From positions 1 through 56,294 of IMG/VR virus record IMGVR_UViG_3300020470_000006: a stretch of DNA of 56,294 bases; one strand, written 5' to 3'. The translations under genes were made by a program, and so were the position numbers. This DNA is from a virus. Below the pieces are notes generated by a model, which saw only the letters and a program-made list of their open reading frames with translations, was not told the DNA's origin and ran no database searches. Shown here piece after piece: positions 40,586 to 49,035 of this stretch; positions within the stretch are counted from its first letter, which is position 1, and each line of letters starts with the position of its first letter.

Positions 40586-42517
40586 ATGAATGATATTTAC
40601 GAACCAAAGGGTTTTGCGGAAACAATTTTTAGACAAAGATATGCAATTAAGGATGATGAAACATTCTTAGAGGCTTGTGAACGAGTAGCAAGTCATGTGG
40701 CACAGGCTGAGAATGGAAAGCGAGATAAATGGACTGAGAGGTTTGTAGAAGTTTTGAGTCAAAACAGATTTATTCCCGGCGGTAGGATTTGGTATGGCGC
40801 AGGTAGAGCAAAGGGGCAGTTGCTCAATTGTTTTGTAGTTCCAACGGCTGATAGTAGAGAAGGTTGGGCGCAAGCCGTTTCGGATATGTTGATAATTAGT
40901 GGAACAGGTGGAGGAGTAGGTATGAACTTCTCTCCTGTGCGGCCAAGAGGCACACCCATCAGAGGAACAGGAGGAGAAGCCACAGGTGCAGTATCATTGA
41001 TGGAGGTTATCAATCAAACAGGAGAAGTTATCAAAGCAGGGGGAGGTCGAAGAACTGCCTTAATGATGTGTTTGCGATACGACCATGCTGATGTCTTAGA
41101 GTTTATGCAAAGGAAGTTTAATAAAATGGACTTAGATGGAGATGGTATTTCATCAGCAATCATGGATGCCTTTCCTAATCTCCCCCCTGCTGAATTGAAA
41201 GAAATCGTAGAACTCTATACTGCGGATAATGAGTCCATCTTCAAGCATTTGATTAAGCACCAACTTGATTTGAGATTGAAGAATGCTAATGTATCTATTC
41301 TTGTCGATGATGAGTTCTTTAGTAAGGTAATGGATGATGGTGAGATTGAGTTTTCTTGGAGGAATAATGAAGTGGGTTCAATCAAGGCGAGAGAACTATG
41401 GGACTTGATGGTTCACAACTCATACCAATCAGGAGAACCCGGAATCCTTAATGAAGGACTCGCCAATAAGATGAATAATATTTGGTATCATAAGCCTTTG
41501 ATTAGCACCAACCCTTGTGGGGAGATTTGGCTTGAAGCCTATGGATGTTGTGATTTAGGTGCAATCAATCTTTCTACACATCTACTCCCTGATAAGTCCG
41601 ATTATGATTGGGACAAGTTAGCCGATTCATGTTTAGTGGGGGTAAGGTTTCTCGACAATGTTCTTGATGTTAATACTTACCCTACTCCTGAGATTGAGAA
41701 GAATTGCATGGAAGTGCGGAGGCTTGGACTTGGAATTATGGGACTCGGCCATAGTTTAATTCACTTAGGATTGAGATACGATTCTGCTGAGGGTAGAAAA
41801 AAGGTAGAACAATTATTCAACTTTATCAAGAAGAAATCCTACGAAGCCTCTACTTACCTTGCCGTAGAACGAGGCCCATTTGAAGCGTTTGATGCCGATA
41901 AGTTTTTAGAATCAGGTTTCTGTAAGACATTAACAAAAGGTATGCAATCGAAAATTAGAGAATACGGTATGAGGAATTGTGCCGTTCTTACGATAGCACC
42001 CACAGGAACAACTTCTATTCTTGCAGGGACTTCAAGTGGTATCGAACCTGTTTTTGCCGCAGGTTATCTGCGAAGATATTATGCCGATTCTGAAACAAGT
42101 AATGAAAGAGTTCTGAAAGAGGAAATCGTAATTGACCCTATGTTTGAGCAGATGTATAATGAAGGTGTAGATGTTTCGGCCTTTGTATCAGCCCATGAGA
42201 TTTCAGTAGAAGAACACTTGAAGATGCAAGTAAGTGTGCAAAAGCATATTGATAATGCAGTATCAAAGACAATCAATATCCCTAATGACTATGATATTGA
42301 TAAATACGGTGATTTGTTATTGAAATATGCACCGAAACTAAAGGGAACAACTGTGTATAGGTCAGGTTCAAGAGGTAATGAGCCTTTGACCCCTCTCTCG
42401 GCTGAGGAGGCAGTTCAGCATCTTACGGAAACAGAAGAAACCGTTATTGGAACTGCTCAAAGTGATTGTCCGAGTGGCGTTTGTGAGATTTCTGAACCCA
42501 TTGAGAGCAACAGTTAA
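40586..42517 (+). CDS. nrdJ: Ribonucleotide reductase, class II (adenosylcobalamin-dependent) type
   Basis: The 643-residue protein carries the catalytic-subunit motifs FIPGGRIWYGAGR, GTGGGVGMNFSPVR, the active-site loop NPCGE (C311) with YGCCDLGAINLS after it, LGIMGLGHSL, and IAPTGTTSILAGTSSGIEP. The layout, the phosphate-binding PTGT loop and the C-terminal Cys pair (SDCPSGVCE) fit the monomeric/dimeric B12-dependent class, which needs no separate radical subunit or oxygen. It makes dNTPs for replication. GTG 40577 is an alternative start. B12 must come from the host or environment. Confidence 0.92.
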   Translation: MNDIYEPKGFAETIFRQRYAIKDDETFLEACERVASHVAQAENGKRDKWTERFVEVLSQNRFIPGGRIWYGAGRAKGQLLNCFVVPTADSREGWAQAVSDMLIISGTGGGVGMNFSPVRPRGTPIRGTGGEATGAVSLMEVINQTGEVIKAGGGRRTALMMCLRYDHADVLEFMQRKFNKMDLDGDGISSAIMDAFPNLPPAELKEIVELYTADNESIFKHLIKHQLDLRLKNANVSILVDDEFFSKVMDDGEIEFSWRNNEVGSIKARELWDLMVHNSYQSGEPGILNEGLANKMNNIWYHKPLISTNPCGEIWLEAYGCCDLGAINLSTHLLPDKSDYDWDKLADSCLVGVRFLDNVLDVNTYPTPEIEKNCMEVRRLGLGIMGLGHSLIHLGLRYDSAEGRKKVEQLFNFIKKKSYEASTYLAVERGPFEAFDADKFLESGFCKTLTKGMQSKIREYGMRNCAVLTIAPTGTTSILAGTSSGIEPVFAAGYLRRYYADSETSNERVLKEEIVIDPMFEQMYNEGVDVSAFVSAHEISVEEHLKMQVSVQKHIDNAVSKTINIPNDYDIDKYGDLLLKYAPKLKGTTVYRSGSRGNEPLTPLSAEEAVQHLTETEETVIGTAQSDCPSGVCEISEPIESNS

Positions 42518-42526
42518 ATATCGGAA
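42514..42526 (+). promoter_or_regulatory. Hybrid promoter box (TTAAATATCGGAA)
   Basis: A TTAAATA core extended by TCGGAA, so it has features of both promoter classes. It begins 31 nt before ATG 42545 and overlaps the reductase stop. Confidence 0.65.
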
Positions 42527-42544
42527 AGATAAAAAAAACTATTG

Positions 42545-43207
42545 ATGACTACTTTCGCAGAATGTGGATGGCCTTATTATTTTGCATCTTTAGTGGAAGA
42601 AAATCAAGAAACCTATGGTGAAGTAAGTTCCTACTACATAGGAAAAGATACCGTTTGTCGAAGGCTAACAGTTGAAACGGATATGTTAAACTTTGATATT
42701 GAGATGATGGCGGCTATTCAATCTCCTGATACTACTGTTAAACCTCAAGGTGTTTGGATTGAAATTGATAACGATAATCTCCAAGAATATATGGATATGC
42801 CTATTGAGGTAGGGATGTTGATTTATGTAGTCAGAAAAGGTGTAGGGTGGGGAAGCAAAGACCAAGTTATCTATATTCAAGCCACCACCGACAGTTTTGA
42901 AGAGGGAGAGATACAATATTTTCGGGGGAGTAGTGATACGGAGATATTAGCGAAGCCCTCTATTCTAAAGATGGAAATACAAGAATATAATGCTAAACAA
43001 TACTCATCAATTCGGAAAAGGAATCCTGATTATGTAGTTACTCTTGGTAATGTATTGTCGGATTTTGCATTTTTGAAAAAAATAGAAAGGGAATATCAGA
43101 TTATTCCTTCATTGAATAGTGAAATCACACTATTTGCGAGGTTGAATGATAGAAATGATGCCCCTATAATCCCAATGAATTATGCTAAAGGAGGAGTGTG
43201 GTTATGA
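42545..43207 (+). CDS. Hypothetical protein, first of a related pair (220 aa)
   Basis: Beta-rich protein with no signal or membrane helix. Near the C-terminus APIIPMNYAKGGVW matches EVILPLNYALKGFD in the next gene, and both end within 12 residues of that motif, so the two may be distant paralogs or share an assembly motif. They overlap by four bases. Not recognised; a structural role is possible. Confidence 0.55.
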   Translation: MTTFAECGWPYYFASLVEENQETYGEVSSYYIGKDTVCRRLTVETDMLNFDIEMMAAIQSPDTTVKPQGVWIEIDNDNLQEYMDMPIEVGMLIYVVRKGVGWGSKDQVIYIQATTDSFEEGEIQYFRGSSDTEILAKPSILKMEIQEYNAKQYSSIRKRNPDYVVTLGNVLSDFAFLKKIEREYQIIPSLNSEITLFARLNDRNDAPIIPMNYAKGGVWL

Positions 43208-43860
43208 CTGAGAGTGAGTTCGACCAAAGAATAGATAGGGCGTTGGAACTACTATCCCGACTCGGAATAATTGGGTTAATTGATAGGAAGGAGTTCAATA
43301 ACAAAATCAATCAAGTGTTTGATGGAGATAGATTTTCCCAACTATATCAAGTATCAAGAAATCGAGAAAGATTGTCTGATTTTCAAGACGATATTATTAT
43401 CCAAAAGGCGGATAAGTTCTCCAATTTCCGAAGAGATTATATTTACATTTGGTGGAACGGTTTAGAAGTAGGACAATATGCTCAATCAACTCCTTTCATA
43501 TTTATCCCTGCTCAGACGATAAGGATGGGGGTTATGGCGGCAATCGCCAATGATAAAGAGGTTCAGGGTTTGGGTTTAGCATTCCCCAATTGGAGTAATG
43601 GTTATTGGGTTTCTAATGGACTACCGAGCCAAAGGATTCTTCAAACAGGATATTTTCGATGGACTCTAAATGTTCATCAGGGCTTCGACATCATACGGAG
43701 TATTTGGGGAGAGGGAAAGGTAGGTTCTGAGTCGCAGGGAGGATACAGGGCTTACGCCATTAAAATAGAAGATTGGAATGAATCTAAATTAGGTGAAGTT
43801 ATTCTACCTTTGAATTACGCCCTCAAGGGATTTGACCTAAACAGAGATACGCAAGTTTAA
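43204..43860 (+). CDS. Hypothetical protein, second of a related pair (218 aa)
   Basis: A helical N-terminal third (ESEFDQRIDRALELLSRLG) and a beta-rich remainder with many aromatic residues (IYIWWNGLEVGQ, FPNWSNGYWVSNG). The C-terminal motif EVILPLNYALKGFD is shared with the preceding gene. Starts at ATG 43204 after GGAGGAG, overlapping it by four bases. Not recognised. Confidence 0.55.
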   Translation: MTESEFDQRIDRALELLSRLGIIGLIDRKEFNNKINQVFDGDRFSQLYQVSRNRERLSDFQDDIIIQKADKFSNFRRDYIYIWWNGLEVGQYAQSTPFIFIPAQTIRMGVMAAIANDKEVQGLGLAFPNWSNGYWVSNGLPSQRILQTGYFRWTLNVHQGFDIIRSIWGEGKVGSESQGGYRAYAIKIEDWNESKLGEVILPLNYALKGFDLNRDTQV

Positions 43861-43899
43861 TAAGTGATACTCTACTACTACATAGTAAGGGGAACAATA

Positions 43900-44121
43900 A
43901 TGAAGTTGAATGCAGACCAAAATAGAAATGTAAGATACGAAGCAAGCCTCCGACAAATGGGGCAACAGGCTAAAGATGAATTGGAATCGAATCCTGAACT
44001 TTGCACCTGTAAAGAGGCGGATTACACAGTAGGGGTTTATGCACACCAATGCCTTCATCACCAATTGATTGATTGGGTAAAGGTTCTTGATTATGAAATA
44101 GCAACAGGAGAGGTGGTTTGA
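43900..44121 (+). CDS. Small helical protein with Cys/His residues (73 aa)
   Basis: Charged helical N-terminal half, then CTCKEADYTVGVYAHQCLHH, which may bind a metal. ATG 43900 follows AAGGGGAAC. Its last base overlaps the start of the next tiny gene. Function unknown. Confidence 0.5.
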   Translation: MKLNADQNRNVRYEASLRQMGQQAKDELESNPELCTCKEADYTVGVYAHQCLHHQLIDWVKVLDYEIATGEVV

Positions 44122-44222
44122 TGAGTGATATACACAAAGAAATGTCGGCATGGCGAAAACATTTACGAGAATGCCGAGAAAGAGATGAAGAACTAAGAAA
44201 GGAACGGGAGGAGGGCGCATGA
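44121..44222 (+). CDS. Charged helical micro-protein (33 aa)
   Basis: A single highly charged helix (WRKHLRECRERDEELRKERE). It overlaps the genes on both sides by one to four bases, which supports real translation in an operon. Function unknown. Confidence 0.5.
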   Translation: MSDIHKEMSAWRKHLRECRERDEELRKEREEGA

Positions 44223-44338
44223 ATATGGTTGATTATCTTCCTATTTTTGCAGTCATCGGCATTTTCTCTATTATTTTTTTGAGGCTTTGTTGGGAATCTT
44301 ATTTGGCATGGAAACTCAGAGGTGAAAATAATGAATAG
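44219..44338 (+). CDS. Single-pass micro-protein (39 aa)
   Basis: MNMVDYL then a hydrophobic helix (PIFAVIGIFSIIFLRL), then a polar tail. GGGAGGAGG precedes the ATG and it overlaps the previous stop by four bases. Confidence 0.55.
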   Translation: MNMVDYLPIFAVIGIFSIIFLRLCWESYLAWKLRGENNE

Positions 44339-44474
44339 AATTAGTATGTGGGATAGACCGTTGGTTGGGCTTCTAACCATCATGCGAGATAAACTTGAAA
44401 ATGGTGATGTGGAAGGTGCGAAAGAAAGTATCACAAACCTCATAATTCAGATAGAAGGGTGGGGCGAAGAATGA
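44331..44474 (+). CDS. Small helical protein (47 aa)
   Basis: Two short amphipathic helices (VGLLTIMRDKLENGDVEG and AKESITNLIIQIEGW). It overlaps both neighbours (eight and four bases). Similar short helix pairs occur in phage accessory proteins; function unknown. Confidence 0.5.
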   Translation: MNRISMWDRPLVGLLTIMRDKLENGDVEGAKESITNLIIQIEGWGEE

Positions 44475-44800
44475 AGAACTTAACTGATAAAGAATGGGAA
44501 ATCATCGAATGGATTAGTGATGAAACTGAAAGTATGGGTTGTGCCGACTACATTTATTTTAGTGATTGGAATATGAATATTTATCGAGGCGTAATTAGTT
44601 CCTTGATACAAAAGGGAATCTGCAAAATAGATGAAAATTGCACAGACCCAAAGGAAGGGTATATGTGGCTTTATGTAGTAGATGAAGAGATTATACAAGA
44701 GATGGAATCACGAAAGGAAACAGTAATGGGATGCAAAAGACAATGCGATATTGATAGAAATACTAATATATGCGATACTTGTGGGATGGATTACAACTGA
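44471..44800 (+). CDS. Small protein with C-terminal zinc site (109 aa)
   Basis: The N-terminal half (LTDKEWEIIEWISDETESMG...SSLIQKGICKIDEN) resembles a winged-helix unit; the C-terminus has CKRQCDIDRNTNICDTCGMD, two Cys pairs for a zinc ion. A small DNA-binding regulator is plausible. ATG 44471 overlaps the previous gene by four bases. Confidence 0.55.
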   Translation: MKNLTDKEWEIIEWISDETESMGCADYIYFSDWNMNIYRGVISSLIQKGICKIDENCTDPKEGYMWLYVVDEEIIQEMESRKETVMGCKRQCDIDRNTNICDTCGMDYN

Positions 44801-44883
44801 TGTGTGGGTTTTTATACTCTCGACATTATGATAAGAATAACGGAAAGGTGAGAAAAGATGAGCGAATTGAAATTGAAGATTGA
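44800..44883 (+). CDS. Possible 27-residue peptide starting MCGF
   Basis: The frame overlaps the previous stop by one base and the next small frame by 26. It begins MCGFLYSRHYDKN, like the N-terminus of class II glutamine amidotransferases where Cys2 is catalytic, but ends after 27 residues. It could be a remnant or a coincidence. Confidence 0.25.
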   Translation: MCGFLYSRHYDKNNGKVRKDERIEIED

Positions 44884-44923
44884 AACTGAAGAATGGATTT
44901 ATTGGGAATATGTGGAGGCTTGA
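44858..44923 (+). CDS. Possible 21-residue peptide
   Basis: A short acidic, Trp/Tyr-containing frame preceded by AAAGGTGAG and followed two bases later by the next gene. Tight spacing supports translation, but the length is at the limit of what can be called. Confidence 0.3.
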   Translation: MSELKLKIETEEWIYWEYVEA

Positions 44924-44925
44924 AA

Positions 44926-45303
44926 ATGACTGAATTGAAGATTTCCAACCATGTATTTGATAGAATGGGAATTAGGTTGGACTCGGCTGAAGAACGGCAA
45001 GTGATTCATGCCATCCGAACCAAGTGGAACAGATTGGAAAATAATACTTTGAAGGACTTTGCGATTATTGCGATGACTCTTGATGGAATTAGAAAAACCG
45101 ATACTTCTGATTGGGAAAGTAATGGAGATGGCGTAGTAGGAATTGTAAGGAAAGGAGAACTCCTTACAGTAATGCTAAGGAGATTCAACCAACCCATGAC
45201 GAAAGAAGCACTTAGAGTAGATTCAGTAAAGTGGGCAATCAAAGCCCCAATACAATACAGAAAAATGGGTCGAAGAGTGAAAAATTGGCGAAGAAAGCAG
45301 TAA
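44926..45303 (+). CDS. Basic hypothetical protein, phage type (125 aa)
   Basis: KISNHVFDRMGIR at the start and GVVGIVRKGELLTVMLRR in the middle, then NQPMTKEALRVDSV, resemble a small family on phages with a fold like DUF4258/toxin-type domains (from memory; weak). The C-terminus is strongly basic (RKMGRRVKNWRRKQ), suggesting RNA or DNA contact. ATG 44926 fits the end of the preceding short frame. Confidence 0.5.
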   Translation: MTELKISNHVFDRMGIRLDSAEERQVIHAIRTKWNRLENNTLKDFAIIAMTLDGIRKTDTSDWESNGDGVVGIVRKGELLTVMLRRFNQPMTKEALRVDSVKWAIKAPIQYRKMGRRVKNWRRKQ

Positions 45304-45306
45304 GAA

Positions 45307-45319
45307 TTAAATATCAGAA
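45307..45319 (+). promoter_or_regulatory. Hybrid promoter box (TTAAATATCAGAA)
   Basis: Begins 29 nt before ATG 45336 and has the TATC-AGAA extension of the second promoter class on a TTAAATA core. It decides the start of the next gene. Confidence 0.65.
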
Positions 45320-45335
45320 AGCAAACCAATGTGGT

Positions 45336-45629
45336 ATGCTCATTGATATGACTAAGAAAGCCCACCGAATACTCAATGAACTTCCTGAAAGAGAAGCAGT
45401 TTATCAAACATTAGGAAACATTGAATTGATGTTGGGGCAAACCCACCTGTTAGGAAATATTGAAGTGGATGAAAAAGAAAATGGGATTGGGTTGAAAATC
45501 AATCATACCAATTTTGCAGGGCCTCCGTTTGTGAAAGATTTATGCGAACAATTGAACTACCTTATTGAGTGTAGTCCACAACTTGAAATCCCAATTGAAA
45601 TAAAAATCAACCGAGTTTCCACTAAATAG
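45336..45629 (+). CDS. Hypothetical protein (97 aa)
   Basis: A helical first half (TKKAHRILNELPEREAVYQT) and a beta-like second half (GIGLKINHTNFAGPPF). No recognised family. Start ATG 45336 is set by the promoter box; an upstream in-frame ATG at 45231 would lie before it. The end overlaps the convergent gene by eight bases. Confidence 0.55.
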   Translation: MLIDMTKKAHRILNELPEREAVYQTLGNIELMLGQTHLLGNIEVDEKENGIGLKINHTNFAGPPFVKDLCEQLNYLIECSPQLEIPIEIKINRVSTK

Positions 45630-46251
45630 AATACACAATTATTGTATTTTTCGGGTAATTATCACCCTTCAAATAAACTGTGTTGAGGAGTATTTTATCA
45701 GGATTTCTGTTCAGTAAAGAAAACACAAATGGATACCTTTTTGACCGAGAAGAAAACTTAATTTTCTGTGAAGTAATCAAGTTTGCATAATCTTCAAATG
45801 GACTATACACATTATGATTTTTTAGTCGGATTTTCAAAGCATCTTCTTGTATTTTTCTTCTCTCTTTAGGCGACATTTTATTCAAAATAGAAACTATCCC
45901 TCTCCTTTGTTTGATTGCTGAATCTGCGACATTAAGAATCAGTTGAATTGTTGCCTTTCCATAGTTCTTATCACCATTGTTTTTTTCCATTTGTTCAATA
46001 AATCCAACTAACTTTGTTATTTCCTCATCTGAAAAAAATCTTGAAAATAATTTCTTGGAGGTATCAAGAGATTGAACTCTTCGATAGGCTGATTCAAAAA
46101 AATGAGGAGGAACATAAACCATGATTCCTTGTGTTGATTTCAAATTGTATGCCCACTCAGGATAACGAGCCAAACCCTCTCGGAATAGGGTTTTAGCCTT
46201 GAAACCGTTAATTTCTCTCTCATATATTTTTTGAGGTTTTTGAGAAGGCAT
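45622..46251 (-). CDS. Hypothetical basic protein (209 aa)
   Basis: Basic helical protein with repeated Lys/Arg (KMSPKERRKIQEDALKIRLK) and hydrophobic patches; no transmembrane helix or known motif. A TTTATTA box starting at 46281 on the minus strand is exactly 30 nt before the ATG at 46251, which rules out the upstream Met at 46299. It is divergent from the gene at 46329. Confidence 0.55.
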   Translation of the reverse strand: MPSQKPQKIYEREINGFKAKTLFREGLARYPEWAYNLKSTQGIMVYVPPHFFESAYRRVQSLDTSKKLFSRFFSDEEITKLVGFIEQMEKNNGDKNYGKATIQLILNVADSAIKQRRGIVSILNKMSPKERRKIQEDALKIRLKNHNVYSPFEDYANLITSQKIKFSSRSKRYPFVFSLLNRNPDKILLNTVYLKGDNYPKNTIIVYSI

Positions 46252-46274
46252 ATTATGTAGTGATACCTTCACCC

Positions 46275-46281
46275 TAATAAA
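46275..46281 (-). promoter_or_regulatory. TATA box of the minus-strand gene at 46251
   Basis: TTTATTA on the minus strand, 30 nt before the ATG. Confidence 0.6.
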
Positions 46282-46298
46282 GAAAACGGTGCGGAACA

Positions 46299-46310
46299 TT
46301 TAACTATCAA
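46299..46310 (+). promoter_or_regulatory. Second-class promoter box (TTTAACTATCAA)
   Basis: Begins exactly 30 nt before ATG 46329; nearly identical to the box at 20671. It is divergent from the ordinary box at 46281, 18 bp away. Confidence 0.7.
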
Positions 46311-46328
46311 AACAACCAAGAAATCATT

Positions 46329-46613
46329 ATGAATATCTCCAATATGGATTTTGAAGAAGTTAGACAACACGCCATTTCAGCGACCACGCTTGCATCTGTG
46401 GTTATGTCGCAAGTGGATGAAGTAGCCGTATATGCACCCGTAGCAGGTGCAATTGCATTCTTGTTTGCGGCAACAGGATACAGTTCATTTTTCAAAGCGG
46501 CAGATGGAGTCATTGATGCACTTGAAGAAGCAAATGTAATTGATGAAGAACTTGCTGATAAAGTCGAAGAAGTAATGGATAAAGTCGAAGAGATTATCGA
46601 AGATAAAGAATAA
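46329..46613 (+). CDS. Small membrane protein with acidic helical tail (94 aa)
   Basis: A central hydrophobic segment (VYAPVAGAIAFLFAATGY, about 34-52) with a polar N-terminus and an acidic heptad-like tail (ADKVEEVMDKVEEIIEDKE). No signal peptide. It belongs to the second promoter class, like the MFG set, and is a plausible membrane component of the same assembly. Confidence 0.6.
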   Translation: MNISNMDFEEVRQHAISATTLASVVMSQVDEVAVYAPVAGAIAFLFAATGYSSFFKAADGVIDALEEANVIDEELADKVEEVMDKVEEIIEDKE

Positions 46614-46627
46614 TCAAAGCGAAAGCC

Positions 46628-46634
46628 TTAAATC
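46628..46634 (+). promoter_or_regulatory. TATA box of the 645-residue surface protein
   Basis: TTAAATC begins 29 nt before ATG 46657. Confidence 0.55.
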
Positions 46635-46656
46635 TCCGAGAAGAGATACCTACATT

Positions 46657-48594
46657 ATGGATGAGGAAAATGTCGATTCTTCAGAAATAGAAGAACGAGC
46701 AAAAAAACTTGCTGACTTAACAGGAAGAGATTATGAAGATGTTCTTGCTGATTTGTTGGATGATGGTAAATTGAATCAATCAAATACAGATTCTCCTGAT
46801 TTAGTCGAGCAATTGAAAGATGCGGCAGAACTAATTGCTACGGTGCAAAACATTAGCAAAGACATAAGCGACAATACAGTTCTCAATGGTGGAGATAATG
46901 AAACCGTTCTTGAAGTGAAAACTACTCTTGAAGGAGATATTGTTGATAGGGCAATTGAGTCGGTTCAAAGAAAGGCGGAAAATATCAAAAAAATCTTAAT
47001 TATCTTATCGCCATTATTCTTACTCTTAGGTGGAGGAAGTTTAGAAGCAATCGGATGGATTGACTTAATGGGTGCAGACGAAGATGAATGGGAAGATGAT
47101 TACCCGATAGAATATTGGGGATGTATGAATCCTGATGCGCTTAATTATGATGAATATGCTACGCATGATGATGGGTCTTGTGAGTTTGATGATAATGGAG
47201 GTGGGGGTGGCCCACCCGTAAATTGTAATTGGGCTTGGCAAGATGAGTCCTTCATGGATAATGATAATTTCTTAGTTGTGAGGGGTGTTTTCTCAAGTCC
47301 AAATTGCCCTCACGAAATGGAAGGAGATTTTACTGTTGAACTCATAAAAGATAATGAATATCACGATGAAGAAGAAAGAAACGGCATTAGATTCAAACAC
47401 AGTTATACCTTAGAACATTCCTTCTCTGACTTAGAAGCAGGGGTGTATAGAAATCATTTCAGTTTCTACACATACGATGGCTCTAATTGGAATTGGGATT
47501 CGCCTGAAACACATGAAGTATTTGATGATACTTGTTACTCACAAACGGAATTAGATACGCCTACACTCAGTTCAGACGGTAATGATTTGATTGTGGACTT
47601 AGTGTTTTCAGATTTAGAAGGTTGCGGCCAAGATATTGAAATCAGTATGGAAGTATGGAATGGAGGGGAATTGCATGATACCTTAGAATATGGAGAAGTC
47701 CATGATGGGGTCTTTTGGATTGAACCTGATGGCGATACAACGATGAGAGTTCAAGGAAAGGCTGAATTAAGCGACCTTCCTGATGGGGATGATTGGATAA
47801 TCAAAGCAAAGTATTCTCACGCTAACGCTGATGATGCACCCTATGAAAGTGGATGGTTTGAATCCAATTCTATCGTGATTGATGAAATAGAAGATGTGCC
47901 TTGTTCAATCGGAATACATAATCACTATCGAGGTCATGTAGCAGAAGATGAAGAACAGGATGCAATATTGGTAGCATTCAAAGTTATCCCTTCAAATTGC
48001 GAAGGAGAAAATATTGATATTGATATTGAATTATACCAAAATGGATATGATGCAAATTACACCGAATCACGAATTGTAAGTGGTGGGGAGGAGAGCGATG
48101 TATCTCATGTTTTCGATGGTGTTGCAGTAGGTAATAGTTGGACTCCGAGAATTACTGCCTCCCTTGATGGTGAAGTATTGGAACAAGTATTGTTTTGGGG
48201 GATAGATGTGGTAGAACAAGAGCCTGAAATCTGTGAAATTAACTTATTTTGGATTGATATTGGAACAAATGCCACTCATGCTTCCGTAGGTTATGACCTT
48301 GATTGTGGATATGAAAACAATAATCTTGAGGGCTATAATGTATCAGTTCAATTCTTAGTATATGAAGTTAATGGAACAAACTCAGGGCCTAATGCCACAG
48401 GGCCAATCAATTATGGGACAGGATTCCACTACATTCAAGGATGGGTGGAAGATAATCACTTCATTACTCTCACTAACTTCACCGAATCTAATGCAACCCA
48501 TTATGACTTCTATTGGTATGCCACATGGGTAGATGGCGAAGGGCAGAATCAAATGTTAGAGAGGAAGTGGCTGAATCGAGAAATCAATGCTTAG
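46657..48594 (+). CDS. Large surface protein with one internal membrane helix (645 aa)
   Basis: A cytosolic-type acidic helical N-terminus (1-105) is followed by a membrane helix (KKILIILSPLFLLLGGGSLE, about 108-127). Next come GCMNPDALNYDEYATHDDGS with a following C, a Gly-rich hinge, and about 450 residues of beta-sandwich-like repeats with paired Cys and several N-x-S/T sequons near the end (NAT, NVS, NGT, NFT). The outer part is therefore probably extracellular and N-glycosylated. The GCMNP...DDGSC motif is, from memory, typical of marine archaeal and bacterial surface proteins. A host-derived or spike-like role is inferred. Confidence 0.7.
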   Translation: MDEENVDSSEIEERAKKLADLTGRDYEDVLADLLDDGKLNQSNTDSPDLVEQLKDAAELIATVQNISKDISDNTVLNGGDNETVLEVKTTLEGDIVDRAIESVQRKAENIKKILIILSPLFLLLGGGSLEAIGWIDLMGADEDEWEDDYPIEYWGCMNPDALNYDEYATHDDGSCEFDDNGGGGGPPVNCNWAWQDESFMDNDNFLVVRGVFSSPNCPHEMEGDFTVELIKDNEYHDEEERNGIRFKHSYTLEHSFSDLEAGVYRNHFSFYTYDGSNWNWDSPETHEVFDDTCYSQTELDTPTLSSDGNDLIVDLVFSDLEGCGQDIEISMEVWNGGELHDTLEYGEVHDGVFWIEPDGDTTMRVQGKAELSDLPDGDDWIIKAKYSHANADDAPYESGWFESNSIVIDEIEDVPCSIGIHNHYRGHVAEDEEQDAILVAFKVIPSNCEGENIDIDIELYQNGYDANYTESRIVSGGEESDVSHVFDGVAVGNSWTPRITASLDGEVLEQVLFWGIDVVEQEPEICEINLFWIDIGTNATHASVGYDLDCGYENNNLEGYNVSVQFLVYEVNGTNSGPNATGPINYGTGFHYIQGWVEDNHFITLTNFTESNATHYDFYWYATWVDGEGQNQMLERKWLNREINA

Positions 48595-48603
48595 GTGGAT
48601 ACA

Positions 48604-48999
48604 ATGAATAAAATCGTGGTCGGAACAGTCGTAGTAGGTGGCTCATTGGGGTGGAAGGCTATCAAAGATATGGAAGCGAATAGAAAATATCTTGATGAGA
48701 AATATGGTAGAAAAATTATGGATGGTGTAGGGTATCTTGGTGGTGCTTTACAACTTGGCGCAGTCGTGGCCGTATCGAGAGGTTGGGTTAGTAATACTTC
48801 TTTCCTTTATCATGGAATCAGTTTTGTAGGTTCTTCGGGATTATTGGCTACTGCTTATTATCACGATGCTCTTGCCCCTGTATTGGTGAATATGATTTGG
48901 ATGGGGATGAATGTTGTAGGGATGTTGGAAGGTATTTCCAATCAAGCGGCCATTGATTTGATTGTAGATGAGAAGTCGTATTTGCCTACTGTTGCGTAG
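48604..48999 (+). CDS. Multi-pass small membrane protein (131 aa)
   Basis: Hydrophobic stretches at about residues 3-17, 43-60, 70-85 and 90-112, with a charged loop (MEANRKYLDEKYGRK) between the first two. It starts 10 bases after the large surface protein, so the two form an operon (GTG 48595 is an alternative start). Layout resembles the membrane protein at 22626. Confidence 0.6.
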   Translation: MNKIVVGTVVVGGSLGWKAIKDMEANRKYLDEKYGRKIMDGVGYLGGALQLGAVVAVSRGWVSNTSFLYHGISFVGSSGLLATAYYHDALAPVLVNMIWMGMNVVGMLEGISNQAAIDLIVDEKSYLPTVA

Positions 49000-49035
49000 A
49001 AACACTAATAAGGGTCATTAGAATTATTTACCGAT

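Noticed and set aside
44800-44883. A glutamine amidotransferase gene from the MCGF start
   Set aside because: Only 27 codons; the rest of the domain is missing, so no function is claimed.
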